Shown here piece by piece: positions 27,824 to 36,289 of a DNA stretch of 64,000 nucleotides; position 1 is the first letter of the stretch, and each line of letters opens with the position of its first letter. Position numbers and translations under genes: made by a program. The notes under the pieces were generated by a model that saw nothing but the letters and a program-made list of their open reading frames with translations, was not told the DNA's origin and did no database searches. This stretch comes from Pleomorphochaeta sp963678575 (GTDB taxonomy: Bacteria; Spirochaetota; Spirochaetia; Sphaerochaetales; Sphaerochaetaceae): contig CAXXHV010000002.1 of assembly GCA_963678575.2 (NCBI GenBank), positions 1,984,001 to 2,048,000 of the forward strand. The letters are read 5' to 3'.

Positions 27824-28204
27824 TTATATCTCCAATAAATCAAACTTTGGATTTAAACTATTAATTAGTTTAATTAATTCATTATAATTATCTGGATATT
27901 TTTGATACCCATAAATATGCCTACAACGTTTTTCTTTAATTTTATATTCTAAACTCCAACTATAACCATCTAAAATTAACTTATCACTATAATCACTTTT
28001 CCAAGTGTTTATTTTTATATCATAAAGCTTTTCTAACCAACATTTACTATCAAATTTAGAAAGCTTTGAATTAACTCTAGGTTTATCTTCAATTGATATT
28101 TCACATTTATAAAACAAGCAGCCTTCATTGTCCCAAATTTTTATATCTCTTAAAGGTCCTGGTGTTCCATATGGAGAATCCCAATAAATTAAATATTCAA
28201 GCAT
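27824..28204 (-). CDS. Conserved-looking hypothetical protein
   Basis: A 126-aa soluble protein rich in Trp and Tyr, with no signal peptide, helices or cofactor motif I recognise. It starts MLEYLIYWDSPYGTPGP and carries a central KCWLEKLYDIKI. It lies between NTF2-like and GyrI-like genes on the same strand with gaps of a few bases or overlaps, so the three probably form one operon. No function can be assigned. Confidence 0.6.
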   Translation of the reverse strand: MLEYLIYWDSPYGTPGPLRDIKIWDNEGCLFYKCEISIEDKPRVNSKLSKFDSKCWLEKLYDIKINTWKSDYSDKLILDGYSWSLEYKIKEKRCRHIYGYQKYPDNYNELIKLINSLNPKFDLLEI

Positions 28205-28210
28205 TACTTT

Positions 28211-28627
28211 TTAATTCCAAAGCACTTTTTCATATTTAAACTCTGGAATATCTCCTTTCTCATATGGATCATAATTGTTTATATTACAACCAAATTCTTT
28301 TAAATATATTATTTTATTTGTAAGATTAAACTTAACTAAAGAAACACCATCAAATGCTGATATTTCTTCACCCATTTTACATTCAAAATACCATTCAACA
28401 AATGTTTGATTTTCTTTGTGAATATACTGCTTTATATCCCACTTTAAAACAGTTCCTCTTGTATTCCATTCATTAAACCATAATTTCAACTTTTCAATAT
28501 TTTCATAACAAGGGCCCCAACTCTCGATATAAAGAACTTTTTCATCAAAAATATTTGAAATTCCTAAATCCTTTTTCTTAATCCACATATCAAACCAGAG
28601 TTTTATAATATCTTCTCTATCGTTCAT
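28211..28627 (-). CDS. SnoaL/NTF2-like domain protein
   Basis: A 138-aa protein with the small cone-shaped NTF2 fold pattern: an N-terminal helix pair, IESWGPCYENIEKLKLWF, then a beta-sheet run including FVEWYFECKM and GVSLVKF. These domains are enzymes or binding scaffolds of many kinds, so no reaction is assigned. First gene of a three-gene group of small proteins; promoter region 28640-28740 is shared divergently with the racemase gene. Confidence 0.65.
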   Translation of the reverse strand: MNDREDIIKLWFDMWIKKKDLGISNIFDEKVLYIESWGPCYENIEKLKLWFNEWNTRGTVLKWDIKQYIHKENQTFVEWYFECKMGEEISAFDGVSLVKFNLTNKIIYLKEFGCNINNYDPYEKGDIPEFKYEKVLWN

Positions 28628-28751
28628 TTAAAATCCTACTAATATTCTTTTTCTTTTTGCGAAACATTATAACATGTAATTGACAAAAATTAGAAAAAAA
28701 TGACTTTATTAATCCATTTACTATCACTATACTCGAAATAAGAGGTATATT

Positions 28752-29441
28752 ATGAAAAGAATTGGACTTATTGGTGGAATGAGCTGGGAATCTTCTCAAG
28801 ATTATTACAGAATAATAAATGAAGAAGTAAAAGCTCAATTAGGAGGTTCACACTCTGCAGATTGTATTATGTATTCTTTTGATTTTCAGTTAATTGAAGA
28901 CTTACAACATAATGGGGAATGGGAAAAATTAACTCAAATTATGGTAGATGAAGCTAATAACCTCAAAAAGGCTGGTGCTGAATTTATTGTTATTTGTACA
29001 AATACTATGCATATCATGGCAAAAGATATTGAAGAAAAAACTAATCTAAAAGTTCTTCATATTGCCCAAGCTACAGCCTCAGCTATTAAAGAAAAACAAT
29101 TAAAAAAGGTTTTATTATTAGGAACTAAATTCACTATGGAAGGAACTTTCTATAAAGACATTTTAAATGAAAATGATATTGAAGTAATAATCCCAAACGA
29201 TGAAGATAGGGGATTTATCCACCAGGTTATATATACCGAACTAGTTAGAGGAATTGTAAAAGCTGAAAGTAAGCAAAAATATCTTTCAATTATAAACTCT
29301 CTTAAAGAAAAAGGAATCGAAGGGGTTGTTTTAGGATGTACAGAGATTCCAATGCTTGTTAAGCAAGAAGATTTAGATATTCCAGTGCTAAATACTACAG
29401 AAATTCATTCAAAAGCAGCAGCTAAATTTTCACTCAAATAA
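28752..29441 (+). CDS. Aspartate/glutamate racemase family protein
   Basis: A 229-aa cofactor-independent racemase. The start MKRIGLIGGMSWESSQDYY is the aspartate-racemase signature. The two catalytic cysteines lie in VICTNTMH and LGCTEIP. Length is normal. It converts L- to D-aspartate (or a related acid), for peptidoglycan or D-amino-acid pools. An AGAGG-type sequence stands before the ATG. An IS200-like element starts right after its stop, and a decayed copy is at 37935-38394. Confidence 0.9.
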   Translation: MKRIGLIGGMSWESSQDYYRIINEEVKAQLGGSHSADCIMYSFDFQLIEDLQHNGEWEKLTQIMVDEANNLKKAGAEFIVICTNTMHIMAKDIEEKTNLKVLHIAQATASAIKEKQLKKVLLLGTKFTMEGTFYKDILNENDIEVIIPNDEDRGFIHQVIYTELVRGIVKAESKQKYLSIINSLKEKGIEGVVLGCTEIPMLVKQEDLDIPVLNTTEIHSKAAAKFSLK

Positions 29442-29583
29442 TCATAACCACCCTTCAAAAGGGTGGTTTGCTCTGAGGCTATAAGCCTCGGGTTTACCGA
29501 CAACGTCTCAAGACGCTTACCGTGTACTCCCGTCCACTCCGCGTGCATTTGCCTCTTTTGCTACTACTCAAGTAGTCTTTGTA

Positions 29584-30045
29584 CTACTTGCTACCCTTAA
29601 AAGGGTCTTCATATTCTTTTACACTTAATTTATCAAGTGCTATATCATGTTTTTCTTGCTCCTGGATATATTTTTGTACAATTGCAGTGTTTAATCCTAC
29701 AGTGCTAACATAATATCCTTCAGCCCAAAAGTGTCTATTTCCAAATTTATATTTTAAATTTGCATGCTTATCAAATATCATAAGGGCACTCTTTCCTTTT
29801 AAATATCCCATAAAACTCGACACACTTATTTTAGGTGGTATACTTACAAGCATATGTACGTGATCATCCATTAAATGTCCTTCTATAATTTCAACTTTCT
29901 TATAATTACATAAGGTTCTTAATATTTCACCTACACTTGCTCTATATTGATTGTATATAATCTTTCTTCTATACTTTGGAGTAAATACTATATGGTACTT
30001 ACACATCCATTTTGTATGTGACAAACTGTTTGTTTTATTTGCCAT
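29584..30045 (-). CDS. tnpA: IS200-type HUH transposase TnpA
   Basis: A 153-aa intact Y1 transposase that cuts and joins single-stranded DNA. The HUH motif is DDHVHML, and the catalytic Tyr is in IVQKYIQEQE. The N-terminal CKYHIVFTPKYRRK is the family signature. Length is standard. Its ribosome-binding GAGG is nine bases before the ATG and is captured in a leader hairpin. No frameshift or stop is visible, so it may be active. Confidence 0.95.
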   Translation of the reverse strand: MANKTNSLSHTKWMCKYHIVFTPKYRRKIIYNQYRASVGEILRTLCNYKKVEIIEGHLMDDHVHMLVSIPPKISVSSFMGYLKGKSALMIFDKHANLKYKFGNRHFWAEGYYVSTVGLNTAIVQKYIQEQEKHDIALDKLSVKEYEDPFKGSK

Positions 30046-30053
30046 TTATTATT

Positions 30054-30111
30054 ACCTCGTTTTTTATTTATAGTTTTGGAGTAGCATTCAAATTCTATAA
30101 TAAAACGAGGT
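30054..30111 (-). promoter_or_regulatory. Leader hairpin sequestering the tnpA ribosome-binding site
   Basis: A 10-bp perfect inverted repeat (30054-30063 with 30102-30111) places the tnpA GAGG in a stem. Such translational sequestration is known for IS200 elements and keeps transposase synthesis very low. Confidence 0.6.
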
Positions 30112-30212
30112 TTTTGTATAACTTTTGTTACCCACCCGCATAGCAGGTGGTTTATTTGTTCCCAAAGCTCTTATTCATCGCTTCATGAACGGGCTCAAGC
30201 CCATAAATATAA

Positions 30213-30237
30213 ATAGCTACTCAATTTGAGTAGCTAT
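30213..30237 (-). terminator. Terminator of the MerR/serine-hydrolase operon
   Basis: A 12-bp perfect inverted repeat (30213-30224 with 30226-30237) lies immediately past the stop of the serine-hydrolase gene. On the minus strand it is followed by a T-rich stretch. It borders the IS200-like element. Confidence 0.6.
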
Positions 30238-30240
30238 ATT

Positions 30241-31236
30241 TTACTTTATCATTGGAATAATAGTATCAGTTATTAATTCTATTCTGTCTTTTACTTTTGG
30301 TTTAAATTCTGACAATATTGAAATAACTACATTCAATTCTGGAATAACACATATAATATTACCGCCATCTCCAATTGCACAATTTAACCTATATTTATCA
30401 TCAATTAACCACCATAAATAGCCATAATTGTTTTTATTATTTTTCCAACTATTATTAATCCAATCTTCAGAGAGTATCCTTCTATTATTGAAAATACCTT
30501 TATTTAAATATAGCTGCCCAAACTTAGACATTTCTTTTACATTAAGACTTAGTCCCCAGCCTCCTGCACTATTATTCTTAGTATCAACAATCCAAACTCT
30601 CTTATTTCTATCCTTTAAAAAAGAGAAATAGGTCTCTAAAGTAACAAAATAATTTTCTAAGGGATTTATTTTTAAAGGTTTAAATAAATTTTCATTTGCA
30701 AAAGCTAATGCATTAGTACCTGTAACTTTTGTTATAATTGATGAGATTATATGTGCTCCTGCAGTTGAATATTTAAAATCTCCAATTTGACCTTTTCCCC
30801 CTAATAAATTAAGTGCAAACTCACACCAATCTTCACTACAACATAACTTTTTAAAAGGTTCAGTTTTATATTTATATGGAGCTGTCATAGTTAATAAATT
30901 TCTTAATGTTATATCTCTTTCTTTATTATCCTTAGTTTTATGTTCTGGGAAAAAATCTAAAACCTTTTGATCTACACTTTCAATTAATCCTCTATCAATT
31001 AAAATTCCAACAATAGCCGATAAGAAACTTTTTGTAACAGATGCAACATGCAAAATATCATTAATCTTATAATCTTTAAAAGCTTGCTCATAAATTATTT
31101 CTTCATTTTTAACAATATTGATTGAGACAATATTTGAATAATCAAGTTTGATTTTTTCTTCAAAGGCTTTTAATTCTTCTCCATTGATTGAAGATTTCAC
31201 TACTTCATTTTTAATTAAATCATCATAAATTAACAT
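30241..31236 (-). CDS. Class C beta-lactamase-like serine hydrolase
   Basis: A 331-aa protein of the penicillin-binding-protein-like esterase family. The nucleophile is in S-V-T-K (S66-K69), the second motif is Y156-S-T and a third glycine-rich motif appears as GDGGN. No signal peptide is visible, which argues against a secreted lactamase; an esterase or peptidase is as likely. It follows the MerR gene by 11 bases and is presumably induced by the MerR ligand. Confidence 0.78.
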   Translation of the reverse strand: MLIYDDLIKNEVVKSSINGEELKAFEEKIKLDYSNIVSINIVKNEEIIYEQAFKDYKINDILHVASVTKSFLSAIVGILIDRGLIESVDQKVLDFFPEHKTKDNKERDITLRNLLTMTAPYKYKTEPFKKLCCSEDWCEFALNLLGGKGQIGDFKYSTAGAHIISSIITKVTGTNALAFANENLFKPLKINPLENYFVTLETYFSFLKDRNKRVWIVDTKNNSAGGWGLSLNVKEMSKFGQLYLNKGIFNNRRILSEDWINNSWKNNKNNYGYLWWLIDDKYRLNCAIGDGGNIICVIPELNVVISILSEFKPKVKDRIELITDTIIPMIK

Positions 31237-31247
31237 ATAACTCGCTC

Positions 31248-32069
31248 CTATATTTTCTTAACAGGCATATAAATTTCTGTTATTAAATCTTGAATATTAA
31301 TGATCTCATAAGGATTGGAAATATATACATCAAAAGGATGGGGAGTTGTCTCGTATCCATATTTTTCACAAAACTGTCTTTGCTTTATATATACTGAAGT
31401 TATATTTGAATAAGATCCTTTTAAAACTGATTTAAGACACATACCAGGAGAAAAACTTTTTGTTTTCTCATTAGGTTTTTCTAATGGTATTGCAAACTCT
31501 ATATCATATCCATCCATTTTATATTCACTACTATGATAAATATTCATAGGGGCATATTTCATAGTCCATTTATTTTTTATAATTTCATTAAACAGAGGAG
31601 AAAAGAACTTATTATAACCATCTAAACAATCTTGATAATTTACCTTAACTCTTTTAGATAAAATATTCATATTAGGAAAAACTATCTCTTCTACTTTTAT
31701 TGCATCCAAATATGAATTAACTGATTTCCCTTTTTTTATATCATTCAAATCCCTATCTATTTCTGAGATGATACTAATTGAATCATTAATCAATGTTTGT
31801 ATCTGAGTTTTTTTCTTATTTAATTTGATATAAAATAGTTCAACATTTTTATCTTTAAGATCTAATAACTCTTTTATTTCTTCAAGAGAAAATTGATACA
31901 TTTTTAATTTATTAATTAATAACATATCTTCTAATTGTTTGATTGAATAATTCCTATAACCATTTTCTAAATTAATATTTGTGGGTTTAAGTAACCCTAT
32001 TTCATCATAATATCTAAGAGTCTTAGTTGAAACTTTACATATTTTAGAAAATTCACCAATAGATAGCAT
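31248..32069 (-). CDS. MerR-family regulator with GyrI-like effector domain (BltR/BmrR type)
   Basis: A 273-aa activator. Residues 1-70 form the MerR winged helix (IGEFSKICKVSTKTLRYYDEIGLL), a coiled-coil dimer helix spans about 80-115, and the C-terminal half is a GyrI-like ligand-binding domain (the FCEKYGYETTPHPFDVYI region). Such proteins sense lipophilic drugs or metabolites. Its own promoter has the 19-bp spacer and dyad diagnostic of MerR control, so it is autoregulated together with the serine-hydrolase gene. Confidence 0.88.
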   Translation of the reverse strand: MLSIGEFSKICKVSTKTLRYYDEIGLLKPTNINLENGYRNYSIKQLEDMLLINKLKMYQFSLEEIKELLDLKDKNVELFYIKLNKKKTQIQTLINDSISIISEIDRDLNDIKKGKSVNSYLDAIKVEEIVFPNMNILSKRVKVNYQDCLDGYNKFFSPLFNEIIKNKWTMKYAPMNIYHSSEYKMDGYDIEFAIPLEKPNEKTKSFSPGMCLKSVLKGSYSNITSVYIKQRQFCEKYGYETTPHPFDVYISNPYEIINIQDLITEIYMPVKKI

Positions 32070-32099
32070 AAAAAATCTCCTCTTTTTCTTTCTAATTCA

Positions 32100-32130
32100 A
32101 GAATAGGCTTTCCCCCTAGGGTAAAGTCAA
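32100..32130 (-). promoter_or_regulatory. MerR-type promoter with 19-bp spacer and operator dyad
   Basis: On the minus strand TTGACT (32130-32125) and TATTCT (32105-32100) are separated by exactly 19 bases. The spacer carries the dyad CTTTACCC-TA-GGGGGAAAG. This over-long spacer is the hallmark of promoters that MerR regulators activate by untwisting DNA. It lies about 30 bases upstream of the merR-like start. Confidence 0.8.
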
Positions 32131-32178
32131 TCAAATTTTTAAAAAAAATTAAAAGGAGATTCTTTTTTGTTTTTTTAA

Positions 32179-33165
32179 TTAATATGTAAATTTAAGGCGT
32201 TTATCAATTATAAATTTCTTTCTACTAGGATTTCCTTCACATCTATAAACTACTTTATTCTTAATATCAAATACTGAAGACCAAATTGTATCCATACCTT
32301 TCTTTCTATCATATTGGCACATAAATCCATATTTTCCTTTCATTAAATCAAAGGTTGAATTTAAATCATATTTAGAGAAATCTTGTTTTTTTATTACCTC
32401 ATATCTTTTATGAGAAAAAACATCATCTTCTCCATCATAAACATATTGCTGCATTTCATTTTCAATAAAATGATTTGTTTTAAAACCTACATCATATTTT
32501 TTTACTATACATTTATTTTTTGGATTAAGTTCACACTCTACTATATTATTGAATCTATCTGCGATTAATAAGCATTGTGATGAACCGATTGGTACACTGT
32601 TTAAGAAGTCAGTAGCTTGATCTACTGTTTCACATTTTTCTAAAATATATCTAACTAAAAAGCCTGCATTTAAACCAAGACTTTTAGTAGTTGGATAAAT
32701 AAAAGTTAATCCACAGGCTAATCCTTTTTCATTTATTCCATCTTCAATTTCCATTAATGCTGTAGTATTTCCAATAAAAGCATAGGATGAATCTAAATTA
32801 TAGAATGGACTATCACTTAATTTTTCTACATCAATTAAAAAATCCGAATTTCTTGCAAAAATATAATCATTATCATTTTTAAAAGCGACCATTGAACAAT
32901 AATTATTTAAAGTAAAAGAATACATGGTAACTAAAAATGGATAAAGCTTATCTATTGAACTTTCCTGCCCTTTTGCAAAGCCTTCCATTTCTTCTAAAAT
33001 TTCTGGATAATACTTTTGATAAAGGGGATAAACAGCTTTTGCATATTCAATTCTTTCTTTATTAAGCATAGATTGAAAATCTAATTTAATCCCATTTTTT
33101 AATAATTTACTACCATAAATATAACCTGCTTCTTTATGAGTTTTTTTCCATCTTGAATGATACAT
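32179..33165 (-). CDS. C45-type acyltransferase / linear amide hydrolase (penicillin acyltransferase-like)
   Basis: A 328-aa Ntn-hydrolase-fold protein of the acyl-CoA:6-aminopenicillanate acyltransferase (peptidase C45) family. C90 in NNYCSMVAF is the presumed N-terminal nucleophile after self-cleavage, and FARNSDF (residues 103-109) is the conserved follow-on motif. Family members hydrolyse or transfer acyl groups on amides; most bacterial ones have unknown substrates. No signal peptide. It lies upstream of the MerR promoter but on its own transcript. Confidence 0.75.
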   Translation of the reverse strand: MYHSRWKKTHKEAGYIYGSKLLKNGIKLDFQSMLNKERIEYAKAVYPLYQKYYPEILEEMEGFAKGQESSIDKLYPFLVTMYSFTLNNYCSMVAFKNDNDYIFARNSDFLIDVEKLSDSPFYNLDSSYAFIGNTTALMEIEDGINEKGLACGLTFIYPTTKSLGLNAGFLVRYILEKCETVDQATDFLNSVPIGSSQCLLIADRFNNIVECELNPKNKCIVKKYDVGFKTNHFIENEMQQYVYDGEDDVFSHKRYEVIKKQDFSKYDLNSTFDLMKGKYGFMCQYDRKKGMDTIWSSVFDIKNKVVYRCEGNPSRKKFIIDKRLKFTY

Positions 33166-33249
33166 AATTTTATAGTCTCCTTATCTAAAAATCACGCTAT
33201 CACAATAAAAATTTAATGTAAAACTGTTTTATCCTAAAGTATTTTTTTA

Positions 33250-33600
33250 TTAAAATTATTATTAAAAAATACCTTCTAGTTTTTTTCAATATTAATAATG
33301 GATATTTCATTATTGTATCTACTTCGAAGGTATTATAAAAACAACTAATCAAAAGAATATAGATAATTATGTTATTTAAAAATTAATTATCTTGGGCTAT
33401 AGAAACTACCTCTCCTAAAATTGAAAATTGTGGATTTTCTAAGGAACTAATGGAATGTAGTGCAAAATCAGATTCTGAATCATTAGTAATGTATTCCCTA
33501 AACACAGTTGAATTACCTGCAATCATAACGCCAACTGCCAATTCAGAATTATCAGCAAGTTTTGGAGCAAATTTAAAAGCTATTTCTTCATCAATCTTCT
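33250..33600 (-). repeat. Diverged duplicate of the lipoprotein 3' region (second copy at about 44780-45130)
   Basis: About 350 bases align by eye with 44780-45130: the downstream non-coding part (containing a shared TTATTAAAAAATACCTTCTA and GAAGGTATTATAAAA pair that can form a hairpin) and the lipoprotein C-terminal coding part. Similarity stops abruptly at about 33598, where methyltransferase pseudogene sequence begins. That marks a recombination or deletion junction. Confidence 0.7.
33383..33598 (-). pseudogene. Truncated lipoprotein relic (third member of the tandem lipoprotein family)
   Basis: In the frame ending at 33383 about 70 codons correspond to the C-terminal half of the 140-aa lipoprotein at 44915-45337: FAPKLADNSELAVGV is nearly identical, followed by a diverged version of the -DFTLHFLGSSED- ending. 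Signal peptide and N-terminal half are missing. The open frame runs into the methyltransferase pseudogene at about 33598. Confidence 0.75.
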
Positions 33601-34050
33601 AACTTCTGTAGTGATACAATGGCCTTCTTTTATTGGTTCTCTAATATAAAGTTTACCTCCAGCTGATAATACTTTACTCAATTTCTCTAAAATAGCTATT
33701 CTATCTTTTTCAGGAATATCATAAAACATATAATGAATTATAATTGTGTCAAAAATATTATCTTCTATATCTAATTTTCTAATATCCACAACATAATAAT
33801 TAATATTGTTATATGCACTAAATCTTTTCTTTGAAAAATCAATAGCTTCTGTATATATATCACGACAATATAATTTTGTGTCATTATCAATTTTTTTAGC
33901 AAGATATTTTATAATACATCCCGCACCACTCCCGAATTAAAGAATACTTTTTGATTCAGTTAAATCTAATTGATCGACATATTTTTTGTATAATCCTCTC
34001 GCAAAAGTTGAGCCAACTATTGTATGTAAATTCATTTCAATTTTCGTCAT
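33580..34050 (-). pseudogene. Decayed SAM methyltransferase (paralogue of the gene at 19675-20244)
   Basis: From the ATG at 34050 (good GGAGG upstream) the frame follows the intact 189-aa methyltransferase. At 33939-33937 the motif I glutamate codon has become TAA, just before FGSGAG, so GAA to TAA is the likely lesion. After it the frame continues through DIRKLDI, IIHYMFYDIP and IREPIKEGH, but stops after RRLMKK because the last 35 residues are replaced by lipoprotein sequence. Both a nonsense mutation and a truncation are thus present. Confidence 0.85.
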
Positions 34051-34115
34051 AAACCAAACCTCCTCCAGTTATTATAAAAATCTATATTATAATTCTCTAT
34101 TTTATACAAAGTAAA

Positions 34116-34240
34116 TTATTCATTATCAGCAATCCAAGTAACATCAATTTTATTTGGAACTGTAATATCATCTTTTGTAATATTGCCTTTTACATCTCTA
34201 ACACAAGGAATTTTTATTTAATTAGGTAAATTTCCCTTAT
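34116..34240 (-). pseudogene. Unidentified C-terminal gene relic
   Basis: A frame ending at 34116 reads about 40 codons with one internal stop. The recognisable part is IPCVRDVKGNITKDD then VTWIADNE at the end. Upstream the frame dissolves into stops. Composition looks coding; family unknown. Confidence 0.35.
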
Positions 34241-34285
34241 ATGGTAACTAACCATTTTTAAAAAAGTCCCTTTTTTATCAAAAAA

Positions 34286-34310
34286 AATGATCCACAATAT
34301 GTGAATCATT
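34286..34310 (-). terminator. Terminator of the TetR/nitroreductase operon
   Basis: A hairpin (34286-34295 with 34301-34310, one mismatch) is followed on the minus strand by an unbroken run of T. It lies 36 bases past the nitroreductase-like stop. Confidence 0.75.
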
Positions 34311-34345
34311 ATAAATTAATTTTTTATATTTTAATAAAATAAGTT

Positions 34346-35458
34346 TTATTTGATTATAATGTCGTCAACTAAATGCCTTGGATTACTCCCTTTCTTATTA
34401 GTATTACTCTCTTCTAAACCAATTATCATCATTGTAAAAACAGTTGTATTATATTCTTTTGTAAATTGTAAATTTAATGGTTTCATTGCTTCAAAATTTT
34501 CTAAAACTTGCATTGCAGGTCTTAAGGAATATGATGATATCTCAAATAATAAATTCTGATATATTTGACCACAGTTTATATAATCTAAATTATTTGGATT
34601 ATCACATTTAATTAATATATATTTATTTTGATTTTCAAGTCTTTGTTCAAACTGTTTTATACTACTTTCTCCAAACCCTTGCCAATTGTTAGAGGTAAAA
34701 TTTAATATTGGTTGAATAAATAATTTTAATACCTCAGGCATTGAAGCTAATGACAATCCATATCGATACTTATTCTTTTGCCATTCAGTAAATCTAAATA
34801 CATTTAGTAATTCTTTAACAGCCTCTTCATCTTTTGATTCAATAATAGTAGCTTTTAGCAGAATATTTTCTAACTTCTCTACTTCATTGTTTTCTTCAAT
34901 AATCTCATATGAAAAATTTGGATATTTTTCAAAAATATTATCTAGAATTAAATTAATATTCTCATCTTTCTTTTCTTTCAAGAAATAAGAGCTACTAGAT
35001 ATTGAATCAATTTTTTTCTTATTATTATTTTGAAGTAACACCATCTTTGAAATTAATGGCATCAAATCACTTAAATTTGGATTATTAATTTTTACTTCAG
35101 TATCATAACCATATTTATTAGCACTTTGCCTAAAACTCTCAATAAAGGCTCCTTCACTAATTAATAATTGCTTTTTATCATTATCTACAACATCTAAGCT
35201 CTTACTCATGTCAGCATATAATTCAATTGAATTATTATCAGTTAATTTTACTAACCAAGGTTGTGAATTATGACTACTAGTTGTCCTTATTGATTCTCCA
35301 ATAATTTTTAATCTATCTTCACCTAATTTATTAATGTAATTTTCATTCCAAACGGAATTATATTTTCTCTTCAAGAAACTTCCATTTAGTATAACAAAAA
35401 GTAATATTATAATCATTATTAAACTAAAAATTATCACAATTAAATTCCTGATCTTCAT
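34346..35458 (-). CDS. Membrane-anchored nitroreductase-like (Acg family) protein
   Basis: A 370-aa protein with an N-terminal hydrophobic anchor (residues 5-27) and a nitroreductase-fold remainder. The FMN-site signature reads IRTTSSHNSQPW, as in Acg/Rv2032-type flavin-binding proteins, which may store flavin rather than catalyse. The C-terminal SLRPAMQVLENF resembles the second FMN-contacting helix. It follows a TetR gene by nine bases, in an operon with a clear operator. Confidence 0.7.
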   Translation of the reverse strand: MKIRNLIVIIFSLIMIIILLFVILNGSFLKRKYNSVWNENYINKLGEDRLKIIGESIRTTSSHNSQPWLVKLTDNNSIELYADMSKSLDVVDNDKKQLLISEGAFIESFRQSANKYGYDTEVKINNPNLSDLMPLISKMVLLQNNNKKKIDSISSSSYFLKEKKDENINLILDNIFEKYPNFSYEIIEENNEVEKLENILLKATIIESKDEEAVKELLNVFRFTEWQKNKYRYGLSLASMPEVLKLFIQPILNFTSNNWQGFGESSIKQFEQRLENQNKYILIKCDNPNNLDYINCGQIYQNLLFEISSYSLRPAMQVLENFEAMKPLNLQFTKEYNTTVFTMMIIGLEESNTNKKGSNPRHLVDDIIIK

Positions 35459-35467
35459 CCTATTTTC

Positions 35468-36118
35468 CTATCTTTTTTTAATTGAATAGATAATCATATC
35501 TAAACCATTTTTTAATAAAGTATCCGTATCTCTAGCGTGATAATTTTCAAGGTATTTTTTCTTTTTTATTAAAACATCAAAAAGACCTATTGTACTCGAC
35601 CAAATATAGACTGAAGTGTTTACTACATCTATATCATCTCTAATTAACCCTTCTTTAACACCTTCTTCTAATGTTATTTTTAAATAAGAAAATAATATTT
35701 CACCCAGGTTATAACAATTATCTCTAGAACTATTGCTTAATTGAATATCAAAATCTTCTTCTTTATTTTCATAACTCATTATTGCTTCAAAATAATTTGG
35801 GTATTGAGTGCTAAATTTATATATTACTAATCCCATTTGTTTTATTTTTTCTAAAGCAGTTTTTTTGGGAATTTCATTAAACATATTCTGTATTTGCTCA
35901 TTTAATAAATTGTATCCTCTTACCATAATTTCAAAATATATTTCTTCTTTACTACTAAAATAGGAATACACTGTTCTTTTACTAAATTCTGCTTGTTTAG
36001 AGATTTCATCCATTGAGGCTTGATTATAGCCTTTTGAAAAAATTACTTCTTGCGCAGCATCAATAATATCATTTTTCCTTATTTCTTTAATTTTATTTTT
36101 TCTATCTATTGATCCCAA
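35468..36118 (-). CDS. TetR-family regulator
   Basis: A 216-aa repressor. The N-terminal HTH (residues 15-60) has IIDAAQEVIFSKGYNQASMDEISKQAEFSKRT-type layout with KRTVYSYFSSKEE. The ligand domain is helical. It shares an operon with the nitroreductase-like gene and has a 21-bp palindrome in its promoter. Confidence 0.9.
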   Translation of the reverse strand: MGSIDRKNKIKEIRKNDIIDAAQEVIFSKGYNQASMDEISKQAEFSKRTVYSYFSSKEEIYFEIMVRGYNLLNEQIQNMFNEIPKKTALEKIKQMGLVIYKFSTQYPNYFEAIMSYENKEEDFDIQLSNSSRDNCYNLGEILFSYLKITLEEGVKEGLIRDDIDVVNTSVYIWSSTIGLFDVLIKKKKYLENYHARDTDTLLKNGLDMIIYSIKKR

Positions 36119-36145
36119 AATAAGCTCCTTAATTTATTATTCACT

Positions 36146-36166
36146 AAGTAAACTTAGAGTTTACTT
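36146..36166. promoter_or_regulatory. TetR autoregulatory operator
   Basis: An 8-bp perfect inverted repeat AAGTAAAC / GTTTACTT with a 5-base centre stands 28 bases upstream of the TetR start. Size and position fit a TetR operator. Confidence 0.55.
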
Positions 36167-36216
36167 TACTACACAATAGTGCAATATTTTAATTATTGTC
36201 AATATACAAATAAAAA

Positions 36217-36254
36217 CCTCTTAGTAGTTTTTAAATTATTTTCTATTTAAGAGG
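36217..36254 (-). terminator. Terminator of the DHFR-like gene
   Basis: A 7-bp stem (CCTCTTA at 36217-36223, TAAGAGG at 36248-36254) is followed on the minus strand by TTTTTATTT. It lies 36 bases past the stop of the reductase-like gene. Confidence 0.55.
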
Positions 36255-36289
36255 CTTTAATTTTTTAAATTATTTAATGTAATATCTTT

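Larger units (their letters stand above)
29446..30210 (-). mobile_element. IS200-like insertion sequence (IS200/IS605 superfamily, tnpA only)
   Basis: The element contains one HUH transposase gene flanked by non-coding hairpin-rich ends. One end has a 10-bp hairpin with the core CCACCCTT (29446-29468), which also sits just after the racemase stop. The other has an imperfect CCACCC/GGTGG hairpin (30132-30150) and GGGCTCAAGCCC (30191-30202). Base composition of 29470-29580 is much more GC-rich than the surroundings, supporting foreign origin. Boundaries are approximate because this family makes no target duplication. No tnpB is present. Confidence 0.75.
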
